Origin: Ilumatobacter fluminis
Lineage (GTDB): Bacteria; Actinomycetota; Acidimicrobiia; Acidimicrobiales; Ilumatobacteraceae
Direction: 5' to 3'
DNA: 64,000 nt
Assembly: GCF_004364865.1 (NCBI RefSeq)
Contig: NZ_SOAU01000001.1
Coordinates: 1,674,001 to 1,738,000 of the forward strand
Shown here: positions 8,704-18,220 of the stretch, piece after piece
How the letters are laid out: each line of letters begins with the position of its first letter
Position numbering within the stretch: the stretch's first letter is position 1
Notes under the pieces: generated by a model
Told to the model about the DNA's origin: nothing
The model's input: only the letters and a program-made list of their open reading frames with translations
Database searches by the model: none
Translations under genes and position numbers: made by a program

Positions 8704-9446
8704 TCAAGCGAGCGGGCTCGGCGTCGTTCTGGGCATTCGTCACCGTGTCGTCGATCCTGCTCTTCCCGATCGCCGTCGTCATCTGGGCGACCACGGTTCT
8801 GTTCGATCGCCGGCTGGTCCTCCTCCACCGGTTCACGTGTTTCTGGGCGTCGCTCTACACCTGGCTCAACCCGGTGTGGTCCGTCACGGTCGACGGTCGC
8901 GACAAGATCCGGCGTGGAACCACCTACGTGATGGTGGCCAACCATCTCTCGCTGCTGGACATCCTCGTGATGTTCCGGCTCTTCCGGCACTTCAAGTGGG
9001 TGTCGAAGATCGAGAACTTCAGGGTGCCCTTCATCGGCTGGAACATGCGGCTCAACCGCTACATCCCGCTGCGGCGCGGTGACCGCGAGAGCGTGATCGA
9101 GATGATGGCAGCGTGCGAGCGGACCCTCGGCGAGGGCAGCTCGATCATGATGTTCCCGGAGGGTACCCGCTCGTCGACGGGCGAACTGCGGCCGTTCAAG
9201 CCGGGCGCGTTCGAACTCGCCCTGGCGACGCAGACCCCCATCCTGCCGATCGTCATCACCGGGACGTCCGAGGCACTCCCGAAGCGAGGATTCGTGCTCC
9301 AGGGACGACACCCGATCCGCATCCGCGTGCTCGACCCGATCCCGTACGAGGAGTTCGCCCACCTGTCGATCGATGCGCTGACCGAACACGTGCGGTCGCT
9401 CATCGCCGCAGAACTCGGCGATCCCGGCGACGAGCCTCGGAGCTGA
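8700..9446 (+). CDS. plsC: 1-acyl-sn-glycerol-3-phosphate acyltransferase family
   Basis: Transfers a fatty acyl group to lysophosphatidic acid (or a related acceptor) at the membrane in phospholipid synthesis. 248 residues with the acyltransferase block I motif NHLSLLD at residues 81-87 (His82, Asp87 catalytic) and block III FPEGTRS at 152-158. A hydrophobic N-terminal segment (about 8-33) anchors it. It ends 3 nt before the convergent PH-domain gene. The start at 8700 overlaps the stop of a 7-codon ORF (8680-8703), which may couple its translation. Confidence 0.9.
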   Translation: MIKRAGSASFWAFVTVSSILLFPIAVVIWATTVLFDRRLVLLHRFTCFWASLYTWLNPVWSVTVDGRDKIRRGTTYVMVANHLSLLDILVMFRLFRHFKWVSKIENFRVPFIGWNMRLNRYIPLRRGDRESVIEMMAACERTLGEGSSIMMFPEGTRSSTGELRPFKPGAFELALATQTPILPIVITGTSEALPKRGFVLQGRHPIRIRVLDPIPYEEFAHLSIDALTEHVRSLIAAELGDPGDEPRS

Positions 9447-9449
9447 AGG

Positions 9450-10961
9450 TCAGAGCACCGGGCGGCGATCGATCTCGGCCCGGTGCAGCACCCGATCGCG
9501 GGCGGCGTCGGCGTCGGCGAGATCGATGAACGGAACACGGAACGAGCCACCGGCGGTCGAGATGTGCAGTGTGGCGAGCCCACGCCGCCGTTCGAAGAAG
9601 CTCTGTCGAACCGTGACGACCTGCGCCTTGCGCAGCGGGAGCTCGCCCGTGTGGCGCCAGACCAGCCCGTACGACTCGCCCACGCCGTCGGCATGGAGCC
9701 CCCACCGTCGCCGTCGCCAGCGGCGGTCCTCCACCACGGCGTTGATCGGGACCAGCGCGAACACGGCGAGCGACCACCAGCCGATCACGAACCAGAGCAG
9801 CGCCGCGGCGACGAGGGCGACGACGGCGGTGGCGCGGGCGGCGACGAACACGGACCACCGGGAGATCCGCCGGTCGAGCGGCGGCGGAGGTGTCTCGCCG
9901 ACCACGAGTCGTCGCACCGTCTCGACCTCGGTCCTCGTCGAACCGGGTAGGTCGAGGTTGCCCGTGCCGAAGGTGTGCAGCGTCAGCCGCGTGAACCCGA
10001 GTCGCCGCTGGGGCGTGGTGTCGTCGGTGGTGACGATCTGCACGCGACGAGCGGTCGAGGAACGACTCGTGGTGTTGAGGAGTCCGGCTGTGCGGCGCAG
10101 GCCCGACGGCGTTCGCGACAACGTCAGATCCCAGTTGGTGACGATCTCGCGGATGACCTGGAAGGCGGCACCGAGCACGGTCGCCGCGACGACGATGCCG
10201 CCGACTACCAGCACGGCGGCGAGCACCGAACCACTGCCGATCGTGACGGCGTCGTCGGCGAGGTCGCCGGCGCTGTCGAGGAAGGGGTCGAGGGCGCCGA
10301 ACTCGCCGCCGATGGCGATCAGCGGTGCGAACACGACGAAACCCGCCCACGGGAACTTGGTCACGCCGACTCGCAACAGGTCGCGCGGCGACCGCTGCAG
10401 CAGGATCACGTCGGCGTCGACAGTGCGCCCGGCGTCCGTCGACGCCTCGTGCGTGCCCGACACGTTCCTCGCCGCGCTTCGGGCGTCGTTCGCGATGCGG
10501 CGCAGAGCCTCGGCGCGTGCCAGGTCGATCGCGTCGATCTCGAACTCGACCTCCGTCGACCCGGCGGTGTCGACCGCCGCCCGCACCAGCCCGAAGGGTC
10601 GGTGGAAGAGACGCTGATCGATGTTCACGCTCTGCACCCGCTCCAGTGGGATGACGAGACGCTCGACCGACGCGATGCCTCGCGTCAGGACGAGTTCGTC
10701 GCCGACGACGCAGAACGTCATGCGCCACCAGCTCAGCGCCGAGAACACGAGCAACGCCCCCGAGGCACCCACTGCCAGCAGCCCGAGGCCGGCGGCGAGC
10801 CCGCCGTTGACGACGAACAGCACCGCCGCCGCGATCGCCGAGACGCCGAGGCGGCGGACGAACCGCCAGGCGATGAAGACGAAGGCGATCGGCGATTGTC
10901 GGGCCGGTTCGGCGAGCATCGCCCGGTCGGCGTCGACCGGCGGTGGCTCGTCAGCGCCCAT
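9450..10961 (-). CDS. Membrane protein with repeated bacterial PH domains (YdbT-like)
   Basis: 503 residues. Two N-terminal membrane segments (about 25-70) precede a bPH2 domain (about 70-150). A second pair of membrane segments and PH domain follow, then another hydrophobic pair near residue 375 with a C-terminal PH domain. This repeated layout matches Bacillus YdbT. Function in the family is poorly known; membrane-stress and bacteriocin-resistance roles have been described for YdbS/YdbT. The ATG at 10961 overlaps the end of the upstream YdbS-like gene by 11 nt, so the two are translationally coupled. Confidence 0.85.
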   Translation of the reverse strand: MGADEPPPVDADRAMLAEPARQSPIAFVFIAWRFVRRLGVSAIAAAVLFVVNGGLAAGLGLLAVGASGALLVFSALSWWRMTFCVVGDELVLTRGIASVERLVIPLERVQSVNIDQRLFHRPFGLVRAAVDTAGSTEVEFEIDAIDLARAEALRRIANDARSAARNVSGTHEASTDAGRTVDADVILLQRSPRDLLRVGVTKFPWAGFVVFAPLIAIGGEFGALDPFLDSAGDLADDAVTIGSGSVLAAVLVVGGIVVAATVLGAAFQVIREIVTNWDLTLSRTPSGLRRTAGLLNTTSRSSTARRVQIVTTDDTTPQRRLGFTRLTLHTFGTGNLDLPGSTRTEVETVRRLVVGETPPPPLDRRISRWSVFVAARATAVVALVAAALLWFVIGWWSLAVFALVPINAVVEDRRWRRRRWGLHADGVGESYGLVWRHTGELPLRKAQVVTVRQSFFERRRGLATLHISTAGGSFRVPFIDLADADAARDRVLHRAEIDRRPVL

Positions 10962-11601
10962 CGTGGGGTGTGTCCGGGGGCGGGTACGCGGCGGGCGGTT
11001 CGAAGCCGTCCAGCTGCCGTGCCGGCCCGTCCGGTTCGATCTCGGTCGTGTCGTTGTCGGTCGTGTCGGTCTCGTCCTGCGCCAGTTCGGCGGCGCGTTC
11101 GGTCACCAGGCGCTTCAGTCGTTCGGCGGTGTCCTGGGGGAGCCCCGGGATGCCGATGGCGCCACCCGCAGTTCGAACATCGAGCGACGCGAGCCCGAAG
11201 CGCCGGTCGAGCGGGCCGTGCCCGATGCTGACGTGTTGGACCCGTGCGAACGGCACCGTCGCCACCGATCTCGTCAGGACGCCGCGCCGGAACGACAGGT
11301 CGTGCTCGCGCACGGCGTAACCCATGCGGCGCACCTCGAGCCGTTGCAGGAGGCACCCGGCCCAGACGAGCACGGTGACGCCGGCGGCGATGACGACCGT
11401 GAGCGTCGACGGCGCCAGGGCGATCACGACGAGGGCGATCATGGCTGCCACTGTGGCGGTGATCGCCGCCGTGATCGTGCGGAGTCGCAGGTAGGCCGGT
11501 GTCAGCGGTTCGAAGTCGACGTCGGCGAGCCGGGGCAGCGCGTCGTCGGTGATCACCGTGTTGCTCCACGCATCGGTGTCCCTGGCGGCCCTGCTGCCCA
11601 C
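10951..11601 (-). CDS. Membrane protein with bacterial PH domain (YdbS-like)
   Basis: 216 residues. Two hydrophobic helices (about 36-75) are followed by a bPH2 domain carrying the recurring RRMGYAVREHDLSFRRGVL, VPFARVQHVSIGHGPLDRRFGLASL and GIPGL segments. An acidic, Pro-rich tail follows. This is the usual single-PH partner of YdbT. I chose the GTG at 11601 because TACCCT (11614 to 11609) precedes it by 7 nt, the leaderless spacing used elsewhere here. A GTG at 11556 is the alternative. Together with the overlapping downstream gene it forms a two-gene membrane module. Confidence 0.83.
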   Translation of the reverse strand: MGSRAARDTDAWSNTVITDDALPRLADVDFEPLTPAYLRLRTITAAITATVAAMIALVVIALAPSTLTVVIAAGVTVLVWAGCLLQRLEVRRMGYAVREHDLSFRRGVLTRSVATVPFARVQHVSIGHGPLDRRFGLASLDVRTAGGAIGIPGLPQDTAERLKRLVTERAAELAQDETDTTDNDTTEIEPDGPARQLDGFEPPAAYPPPDTPHDGR

Positions 11602-11738
11602 CGTGACGAGGGTAACGGCGGTTGTCCGGGGTCGAACCGGCTCGCAGCCCCCGGGCGCGCCGAGGGCGCCCACCCCGCAGGATGGACGCCCTCGTGGTGA
11701 CGTCGAACGTCGTTGGTCGACGTCGGAGACGACGGTCG

Positions 11739-12683
11739 TCAGGAACTGACGGGTTCGTCCGGCGTGTCGTCCGCCGGTGCATCGACCGGCAGGTAGGTGA
11801 GGGTGAGCTGCGGGTTCTCCACCGTGGCGGCGCCGACGTCGCCGGACACCTTGCACACGAGGGTGACCGTCAGGTCGCCCGCTTCGGTGACTTCGAACGT
11901 CCGCATCGCCGAGATGCTGCTCGGCGAGTCGGCCCCAGCGAGCTGCGTCTTCTGGACCGAACCGTCGTCGAACACCGTGGTGTCCGACAGGCTGCACCAC
12001 AGGTCGTCGGCGGTGACGTCGCCGTTCGCCGTGCCGACGGCACTGGCCTGGACGATGCCTGCGCCGTCGACGCTGATCGTGGCGTCCACGACGGCGAGAT
12101 CGGTCGTGCCGATCGCCCCGACGTCGTCGCCGTCGGTCGCGGCGGCTGCCGGTGACGGACCCGAGATCGAGTCGGCGGCGACGAAGTAGCCGGTCACGTC
12201 GGCGACGACGTCGACCTGGCCGTTCAGGTTGTACACCTTGAACTCACCGGTCGGTGAGAGGCGCGTGGTGACGGCGTTGTACGCCGGGTTGTACGCCGGT
12301 TCCGGCTCGAAGATCGGGTTGAGGTTCGAGGCGTCCGGGCGCTCGGCGTCGGCCGGCCACACCGTCAGGAACGTGTTCTCGGTCTGGCGAACGGCGGTGA
12401 CGTTGAGCTGCAGCGCCGTCGCCGTGTCGGGAATGGTGCAGTCGCCGGTCTCGCCGTGGCCGGACAACGTGATCTCGCTGTCGGCACCGACCGGGGTGTC
12501 GAACGGGCCGACGTTGTACTCGGCTTCGGCTCGGGTGTCGACGAGCCGGCAGTTCGTGATCGGCACGAACACCGAGGGGTCGCTCTCCGGGGTGGCGGCC
12601 CGGACGAGGCCGATGCCCCCGGCGCCGAGGGTGACCGCAACGGCCGCACCGACGGCGGCCCAGCGTGAACGATCGAGTGTCAT
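11739..12683 (-). CDS. Secreted protein with actinobacterial DTR/LNxT repeat-type domain
   Basis: 314 residues with an N-terminal signal sequence (about 1-30, cleavage near VRAATP). The domain at about 38-165 has the pattern NCRLVDTR, ALQLNVTAV, FLTVWPAD, SNLNP and VVADVTGYF. This pattern recurs in many secreted proteins of marine Actinobacteria and often precedes catalytic or adhesion modules. The C-terminal half (about 180-300) is beta-rich without a recognisable motif; two cysteines there may pair. The ATG at 12683 has a strong GGAGGT ribosome binding site. An AT-rich promoter region and an 8-bp dyad lie upstream. Extracellular structural or adhesive roles are only a guess. Confidence 0.8.
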   Translation of the reverse strand: MTLDRSRWAAVGAAVAVTLGAGGIGLVRAATPESDPSVFVPITNCRLVDTRAEAEYNVGPFDTPVGADSEITLSGHGETGDCTIPDTATALQLNVTAVRQTENTFLTVWPADAERPDASNLNPIFEPEPAYNPAYNAVTTRLSPTGEFKVYNLNGQVDVVADVTGYFVAADSISGPSPAAAATDGDDVGAIGTTDLAVVDATISVDGAGIVQASAVGTANGDVTADDLWCSLSDTTVFDDGSVQKTQLAGADSPSSISAMRTFEVTEAGDLTVTLVCKVSGDVGAATVENPQLTLTYLPVDAPADDTPDEPVSS

Positions 12684-12709
12684 GGATTACCTCCGATGAG
12701 GGTGGGTTG

Positions 12710-12727
12710 GTGCCTCGGTCGAGGCAC
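12710..12727. promoter_or_regulatory. Dyad GTGCCTCG-N2-CGAGGCAC in a 5' untranslated region
   Basis: A perfect 8-bp inverted repeat with a 2-nt spacer lies 27 nt upstream of the secreted-protein ATG. It sits beside an unusually AT-rich stretch (12735-12755) that may hold the promoter. It could be an operator or a stem in the mRNA leader. The rest of 12684-12909 shows no gene. Confidence 0.4.
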
Positions 12728-12909
12728 GGGTCGTAACTTAAATGAAATATTCGTAACCGTGGTGTCATGGAGATGAATTCGTCCGGACGGGTGACGTCGA
12801 CCCTCGTTGCTTCGTCATCGCCGTCCCGTGCGGTGTCGACGGGTTCGTCTTGATCCGATCCAGATCTCGGCCCGATCGAGGCCGGACCGAGCTGTGCCGA
12901 TACTCGTGT

Positions 12910-13713
12910 GTGCCCACCGTTCGACCACCAGCGCGCCCCCCGTCCTCAGGCGTTCCTGTTGCCGAGCCCGCGTCGCCGATCTGGCTCAGCGGCCTCGAAA
13001 CCTGGGCGCTGGACTCCGTCCATCGACGCGGGATCGCCCGGTTCGTGATGCTGCTCTCGGGCTGCGCGGTGCTCGTCTCGGTCATGCTCGTCGGTCTGGC
13101 CTGGTTGTTCCTCGAGGGACTCGACGACCCCGGGGAGTGGACGACGGCGCTGGTCCTGAGCGCGATCGTGCCGGCCCTCGTCGCGCCGCCGCTCATCACC
13201 TTCTGCGCCCGCCTCATCGAGCGGCTCGACACGGCCCGTCGATTGTTGCGCGAAGCGGCCGTCACCGATGCCCTCACGGGCGTTGCGAACCGCCGTGGGT
13301 TCTTCGACGCGTTCGACCACGACGACTGGCCAGGTGACTATTCGTCGTCCGTGATCGGCATGGTCGACATCGACGGGTTCAAGACGATCAACGACACGCA
13401 CGGCCACGGGTTCGGCGACCGGGCCCTCGTCGAGGTCGCTCGGTGGCTGGCCGACCGCAGCGGCGACGACGGGCTCGTCGGTCGTCTCGGCGGCGACGAG
13501 TTCGCGTTCGTAGCCCGGCGGTCGGGCGGTGAGGTCTGGCCGGAGGGCTGCCACTTCGAGGTCGACGGCGTCGGGTTCTCGGCCTCGATCGGTACCACCA
13601 CCGTGGTGGGGTCACTGACCGCCATGGCGCTCCACGAGGCCGATCAGGCCCTCTACCGGTCGAAACGCAGTCGCAACGGTCAGCTCGGACGAGGAACCGG
13701 AGTCGCACGATGA
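12910..13713 (+). CDS. Diguanylate cyclase (GGDEF) with membrane anchor
   Basis: 267 residues. Two hydrophobic segments (about 45-68 and 80-100) precede a GGDEF domain with MVDIDGFKTINDTHGHGFGD and an intact LGGDEF motif, so synthesis of cyclic di-GMP is likely. The canonical RxxD inhibitory site five residues before GGDEF is not present. The domain is short at its C-terminus but reaches DQALYRSKRSRNG. The GTG at 12910 follows GATACT (12899-12904) by 5 nt; a TTG at 12850 would add 20 Arg-rich residues. Its stop overlaps the start of the next gene (ATGA at 13710), so the two signalling genes are cotranscribed. Confidence 0.85.
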   Translation: MPTVRPPARPPSSGVPVAEPASPIWLSGLETWALDSVHRRGIARFVMLLSGCAVLVSVMLVGLAWLFLEGLDDPGEWTTALVLSAIVPALVAPPLITFCARLIERLDTARRLLREAAVTDALTGVANRRGFFDAFDHDDWPGDYSSSVIGMVDIDGFKTINDTHGHGFGDRALVEVARWLADRSGDDGLVGRLGGDEFAFVARRSGGEVWPEGCHFEVDGVGFSASIGTTTVVGSLTAMALHEADQALYRSKRSRNGQLGRGTGVAR

Positions 13714-16700
13714 CGATGTGGCCCTCGACCCGACCGACGACCTCGCCGCTGGACGAGCTCTTGGCGGCCCATCTACCATCTTCGCCAATGCCGGACGAGG
13801 CCAGCCTGGCGGGGCCGGATCGCTCGGGGCCGCTCGCGGGCCAGTGGCTGGGCCTGGCCGTCCTCGAGCACTTGCCTGCCGCGGTCTGGCTGAAAGACCT
13901 CGATGGTCGGTATCTGGGCTGCAACGAGGCGTTCGGGCGCTACTTCGGAGCGCCCGAGTCCGAGATCGTCGGTCGAGTCGACGTCGACTTCGTCGACGAG
14001 CAGACCGCCGCGCTGTTCCGGCAACAAGATCGCCTGGCGATGTCGTCCGATCGTCCCGTCTCGAACGAGGAATGGGTCGTGTCCGCGACCGACCGTTCGC
14101 GCATGTTGTGGGAGACCACGAAACGGCTGCTGCGCGATGACCGCGGCAACCCGATCGGTGTGCTGGGCGTCGCCTTCGACATCACCGAGCGTGCCCGGGA
14201 CCACCAGGCGCTCGAGGAGCGAAGCGATGCGCTCGACGAGGCGGAGCGACTCGCCCACATCGGGAGCTGGTCGGTCGACATCGTCGCCGGCACCACCACG
14301 TGGTCGACCGAGATGTACCGAATCCTGGGCGTCCAGCCCGGCGTCTTCGAGCCGAGTGCGGACTCGATCCGGTCGGTACTCCATCCGGCCGACGCCGAAG
14401 CGTTCGACCATGCCGTCGCCGAAGCGGCGCGCGAGCGCCGCGCCTTCGCCGTCGAACACCGGATCGTCGTCGGCGACGAGGTCAGGCACGTCGAGCACCG
14501 CGGGCGGTTCGACCACGACGAGTTCGGCGTGGTCGTCCGGCAGCACGGCACGCTCCAAGACATCACCGAACGAGTTCGCGAGACGCGGCGGGCCGAACGG
14601 TTCGCCCGCCTCGTCGATCGTGCCGCCGACGCCGTCGCATTGATCGACGTCGAGACCGGTCGCCTGATCGACTGCAACCAGAAAGCGTGCGACGAGTTCG
14701 GCGGCACACGAGAACAAGTGCTCGCCCTCCATGCGTGGGACCTGGTCGAGGACGTGAGCGACTGGCTCTGGCCCGCCATCGCCGACTCCGTCAACGACTC
14801 CAACCGTCCCTTCCGCTGCAACATCCGGCGGCTCGACCAAACCATCGTCCCGACCGAGGCGATGATGGAGCGCTTCGACGACGACGGTCGCGATGTGATC
14901 GTCGCCGCAGCACGCGACATCAGCGACCGGGTCGAGCGAGAACGACTGGTTCGCGAGTCGGCCCAGCAGTTCGAGGCACTCGTCCGGTCGGCCAAGGACG
15001 GCTTCGCGATGACCGACGCCGACGGACAGATCCTCGACGTCAACGGCGAATACTGCGCGCAGTCCGGCTTCGCCCGCAGCGACCTGATCGGCCGGTCGTT
15101 CGTCGAACTCGACGAACTGACCACGCCCGCCGACGCGCTCGCACGTCGCGACCGCATCAAGGCGACCGGCGGCCAGATCTTCCAGACCGTGCACCGGCGG
15201 GCCGACGGTTCCACCTGGCCGGTCGAAGTGTCGGTCAGCTACGGGCCGATGTCAGGGGGCCGCTTCTTCGCCTTCTTTCGAGACCTGACCGAACGGCGCC
15301 GCAACGAGCGTGAACTCCGTCGGAGCGCAGAACGCTGGAACACCCTGCTCGAAGGCACCCATGACGGCTTCGTCCGCCTCGACGGACGCGGTGTGATCGT
15401 CGAGGTCAATCAGAACGTGTGCCACACGGCTGGTGTCGCCGCAGCGGATGTCGTCGGCAGGTCCGTTGCGATCTTCGATCGAGGTCTCGACGCGGACGGT
15501 GTCGAGCAGATGCTGACCCGAGCCCGCACCGAACGCACCATCGAGTTCGCGACGCACATCGGCACCGTCGGTGGATCGAGCACCCCCGTCGAGATCTCGC
15601 TCACCTTCGACGCCGGCGGAGGTGGGCAATACTTCGCATTCGTCCGCGACGTCAGCGAACGGGCGCAACTCCACCAGGAAGCGATCGTCGCAGCGGAGCG
15701 TTACCGGGCTCTGCTCGCCGGTTCGAACGACGGTTTCGCCCGAGTGGCGCTCGACGGCACGATTCGCGAGGTGAACCAGCGGCTCGCGCGCATGCTCGGT
15801 CGGTCCGAGGCGGACCTGATCGGCACATCGATCGATGAGCACGACGTCGACGGCGACGCATCCGACTACATCCTCGAGCTCGTGCAGGGCGGTCCGGTGA
15901 GCCGGGAGTTCGTCGCAGCACACGCCCGGCGCGCCGACGGCTCGGAGTTCCCGGTCGAGATCGACGTCGGCTACTCGACCTCCGACGGTGGCGAGATCTT
16001 CGCCTTCGTCCGCGACGTCACCGAGCGCGTGGAGGCCGAGCGCAGGATCGAATTCCTCGCGTACAACGATCCGTTGACCTCGTTGCCGAACCGCGCCGGT
16101 TTCTCGCATCTCCTCGCCGACGCCGTCGACCGAGCCGATCGATCCGGCACCTTCGTCGCCGTCTGCTACCTCGATCTCGACGGGTTCAAGCCGGTGAACG
16201 ATCGCTACGGCCACGAGATGGGCGACGCCGTCCTCGTCCGGTTCGCCGACCGCCTCCGTGCGACGATCAGGTCCAACGATGCCGTCGCCCGTTTCGGCGG
16301 GGACGAGTTCGTCGTGTTGATCGAGGACCTCGACTCGATCGAACAGGTTCACGAACACGCCCGACGGCTGGTTGCCGCCTGCGAGACGCCGCTCGCCGTC
16401 GGCGGCCGTCGCATCCACCTCTCCGCGAGCGTCGGCATCACGGTGTCGCCCGCCGACGACGGCGACGAGGACGTGCTGCTGCGTCATGCCGACCAGGCCA
16501 TGTACCGAGCCAAGGCACGGGGCAAGAACACCTACGAGCTGTTCGACCCGGTCGTGGACTCGGAGCTCCAGCACCGCCGCGACGAGCTCGAGGAGTTCGA
16601 GCAGGCACTCGACCGAGACGAACTGGTGCTCCACTTCCAGCCGCGCATCGACCTCGCGACCGGCGAACCCGTCGCCGTCGAAGCGCTCGTGCGATGGCAG

Positions 16701-17744
16701 CATCCGACCAGGGGATTGCTCCTGCCGGGCGAGTTCCTTCCCGTCATCGATGCGACACCGTTGGAGTTCGCACTCGACGAGTGGGTGCTGCGTGCCGCAC
16801 TCGACCAGCTCGCCGAGTGGGACCGGGCAGGACTCACCCTCGGCGTCAGCGTGAACGTGTCGCCGCGACACATCGCCAAGCCATCGTTCCCCGAGTATCT
16901 CGCTTCACAGCTCCGGCGCTATCGGCATGGATTGGCGGAACGACTCGAACTCGAGATCGTCGAGACGGCTGCCGTCGGCCAGCTCGACGACGTCGCCGAG
17001 ATCATGGAACGCTGCGCTTCCTTGGGGGTGACGTTCTCGCTCGACGACTTCGGCACCGGCTATTCGTCACTGACCCACTTCAGCAGCCTGCCGGTGAACG
17101 TCCTCAAGATCGACCAAGGCTTCGTGCGTCGCCTGATGAACGACGCTCGCAACCTCGACATCGTCGAAGGTGTCGTCCAGTTGGCGAAGGCACTCGGGCG
17201 CCCCGTCGTCGCCGAGGGGGTCGAGTCGGTCGAGATCGGCATGCTTCTGCGTCAGCTCGACTGCCAGTACGCGCAAGGGTTCGGCATCGCCTTGCCGATG
17301 GAGTCCGCAGCGATCCCGCGATGGGTGACCGAGTTCCGTGCCGGCTCGTCGTGGAGAGACGTCGCCGACGGCCCGCCCGAGTGCTCGCGGCTACGCGACC
17401 TCGATGTGGCTCGGCACGTTCACGGACAGTGGATCGACCAGGTGCTGGAGTTCACCCGAGGTGCGTCGTCGGCAGAGCAACCACGCACCAGCCTCGACCA
17501 GTGTCCGTTGCTCGATTGGTATCACGGCGCTGCGCAGGGCCGATACGGCGAACTCGCCGCATTCGGCGCCGTCGTCCGTGACCACGAACGGATGCACGAA
17601 CTGGGTGCCGAACTCGTCCTGGCATCGGCCGGTGGGGGCTGTCCGAGCGAGTCCGACCTGCGTGAGTTCACCGACGCAGCAGGTCGGTTCAGTCGATCCG
17701 TCGACGATCTGCTGTCGGAAGCCGCCGAGCAGTCCGACGACTGA
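13710..17744 (+). CDS. 6xPAS-GGDEF-EAL-CZB cyclic di-GMP signalling protein
   Basis: 1344 residues, no membrane segment. Six tandem PAS domains (about 45-160, 175-290, 295-410, 415-530, 540-655, 660-775) are each joined by a short helix after a DITER-type end. The GGDEF domain has RFGGDEF at about 861-867 and an RSND inhibitory site at 854-857. The EAL domain has EAL at 991, NVSP, EIVET, DDFGTGYSS, KID, AEGVES and QGFG all present, so both activities look intact. The C-terminus (1232-1340) resembles the chemoreceptor zinc-binding CZB domain with His1238, Cys1265 (CPLLDWY) and His1292/His1296. The start at 13710 overlaps the preceding cyclase stop; an in-frame ATG at 13788 follows TACCAT by 8 nt and could be a second start. 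Confidence 0.93.
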   Translation: MTMWPSTRPTTSPLDELLAAHLPSSPMPDEASLAGPDRSGPLAGQWLGLAVLEHLPAAVWLKDLDGRYLGCNEAFGRYFGAPESEIVGRVDVDFVDEQTAALFRQQDRLAMSSDRPVSNEEWVVSATDRSRMLWETTKRLLRDDRGNPIGVLGVAFDITERARDHQALEERSDALDEAERLAHIGSWSVDIVAGTTTWSTEMYRILGVQPGVFEPSADSIRSVLHPADAEAFDHAVAEAARERRAFAVEHRIVVGDEVRHVEHRGRFDHDEFGVVVRQHGTLQDITERVRETRRAERFARLVDRAADAVALIDVETGRLIDCNQKACDEFGGTREQVLALHAWDLVEDVSDWLWPAIADSVNDSNRPFRCNIRRLDQTIVPTEAMMERFDDDGRDVIVAAARDISDRVERERLVRESAQQFEALVRSAKDGFAMTDADGQILDVNGEYCAQSGFARSDLIGRSFVELDELTTPADALARRDRIKATGGQIFQTVHRRADGSTWPVEVSVSYGPMSGGRFFAFFRDLTERRRNERELRRSAERWNTLLEGTHDGFVRLDGRGVIVEVNQNVCHTAGVAAADVVGRSVAIFDRGLDADGVEQMLTRARTERTIEFATHIGTVGGSSTPVEISLTFDAGGGGQYFAFVRDVSERAQLHQEAIVAAERYRALLAGSNDGFARVALDGTIREVNQRLARMLGRSEADLIGTSIDEHDVDGDASDYILELVQGGPVSREFVAAHARRADGSEFPVEIDVGYSTSDGGEIFAFVRDVTERVEAERRIEFLAYNDPLTSLPNRAGFSHLLADAVDRADRSGTFVAVCYLDLDGFKPVNDRYGHEMGDAVLVRFADRLRATIRSNDAVARFGGDEFVVLIEDLDSIEQVHEHARRLVAACETPLAVGGRRIHLSASVGITVSPADDGDEDVLLRHADQAMYRAKARGKNTYELFDPVVDSELQHRRDELEEFEQALDRDELVLHFQPRIDLATGEPVAVEALVRWQHPTRGLLLPGEFLPVIDATPLEFALDEWVLRAALDQLAEWDRAGLTLGVSVNVSPRHIAKPSFPEYLASQLRRYRHGLAERLELEIVETAAVGQLDDVAEIMERCASLGVTFSLDDFGTGYSSLTHFSSLPVNVLKIDQGFVRRLMNDARNLDIVEGVVQLAKALGRPVVAEGVESVEIGMLLRQLDCQYAQGFGIALPMESAAIPRWVTEFRAGSSWRDVADGPPECSRLRDLDVARHVHGQWIDQVLEFTRGASSAEQPRTSLDQCPLLDWYHGAAQGRYGELAAFGAVVRDHERMHELGAELVLASAGGGCPSESDLREFTDAAGRFSRSVDDLLSEAAEQSDD

Positions 17745-17788
17745 CGAGCCGACGCACGACTGCGCAGCGGCGTCGGTCGCGTGACGGT

Positions 17789-18132
<344 letters not shown>

Positions 18133-18220
18133 AGCGCCGAGTGTACGGGCGTGAGCCCGGCAGCGACCCGCTGCGACGACGATCCTGGCGCTGTGCAGAG
18201 GTCGGTCCTACGCTGAGGCG

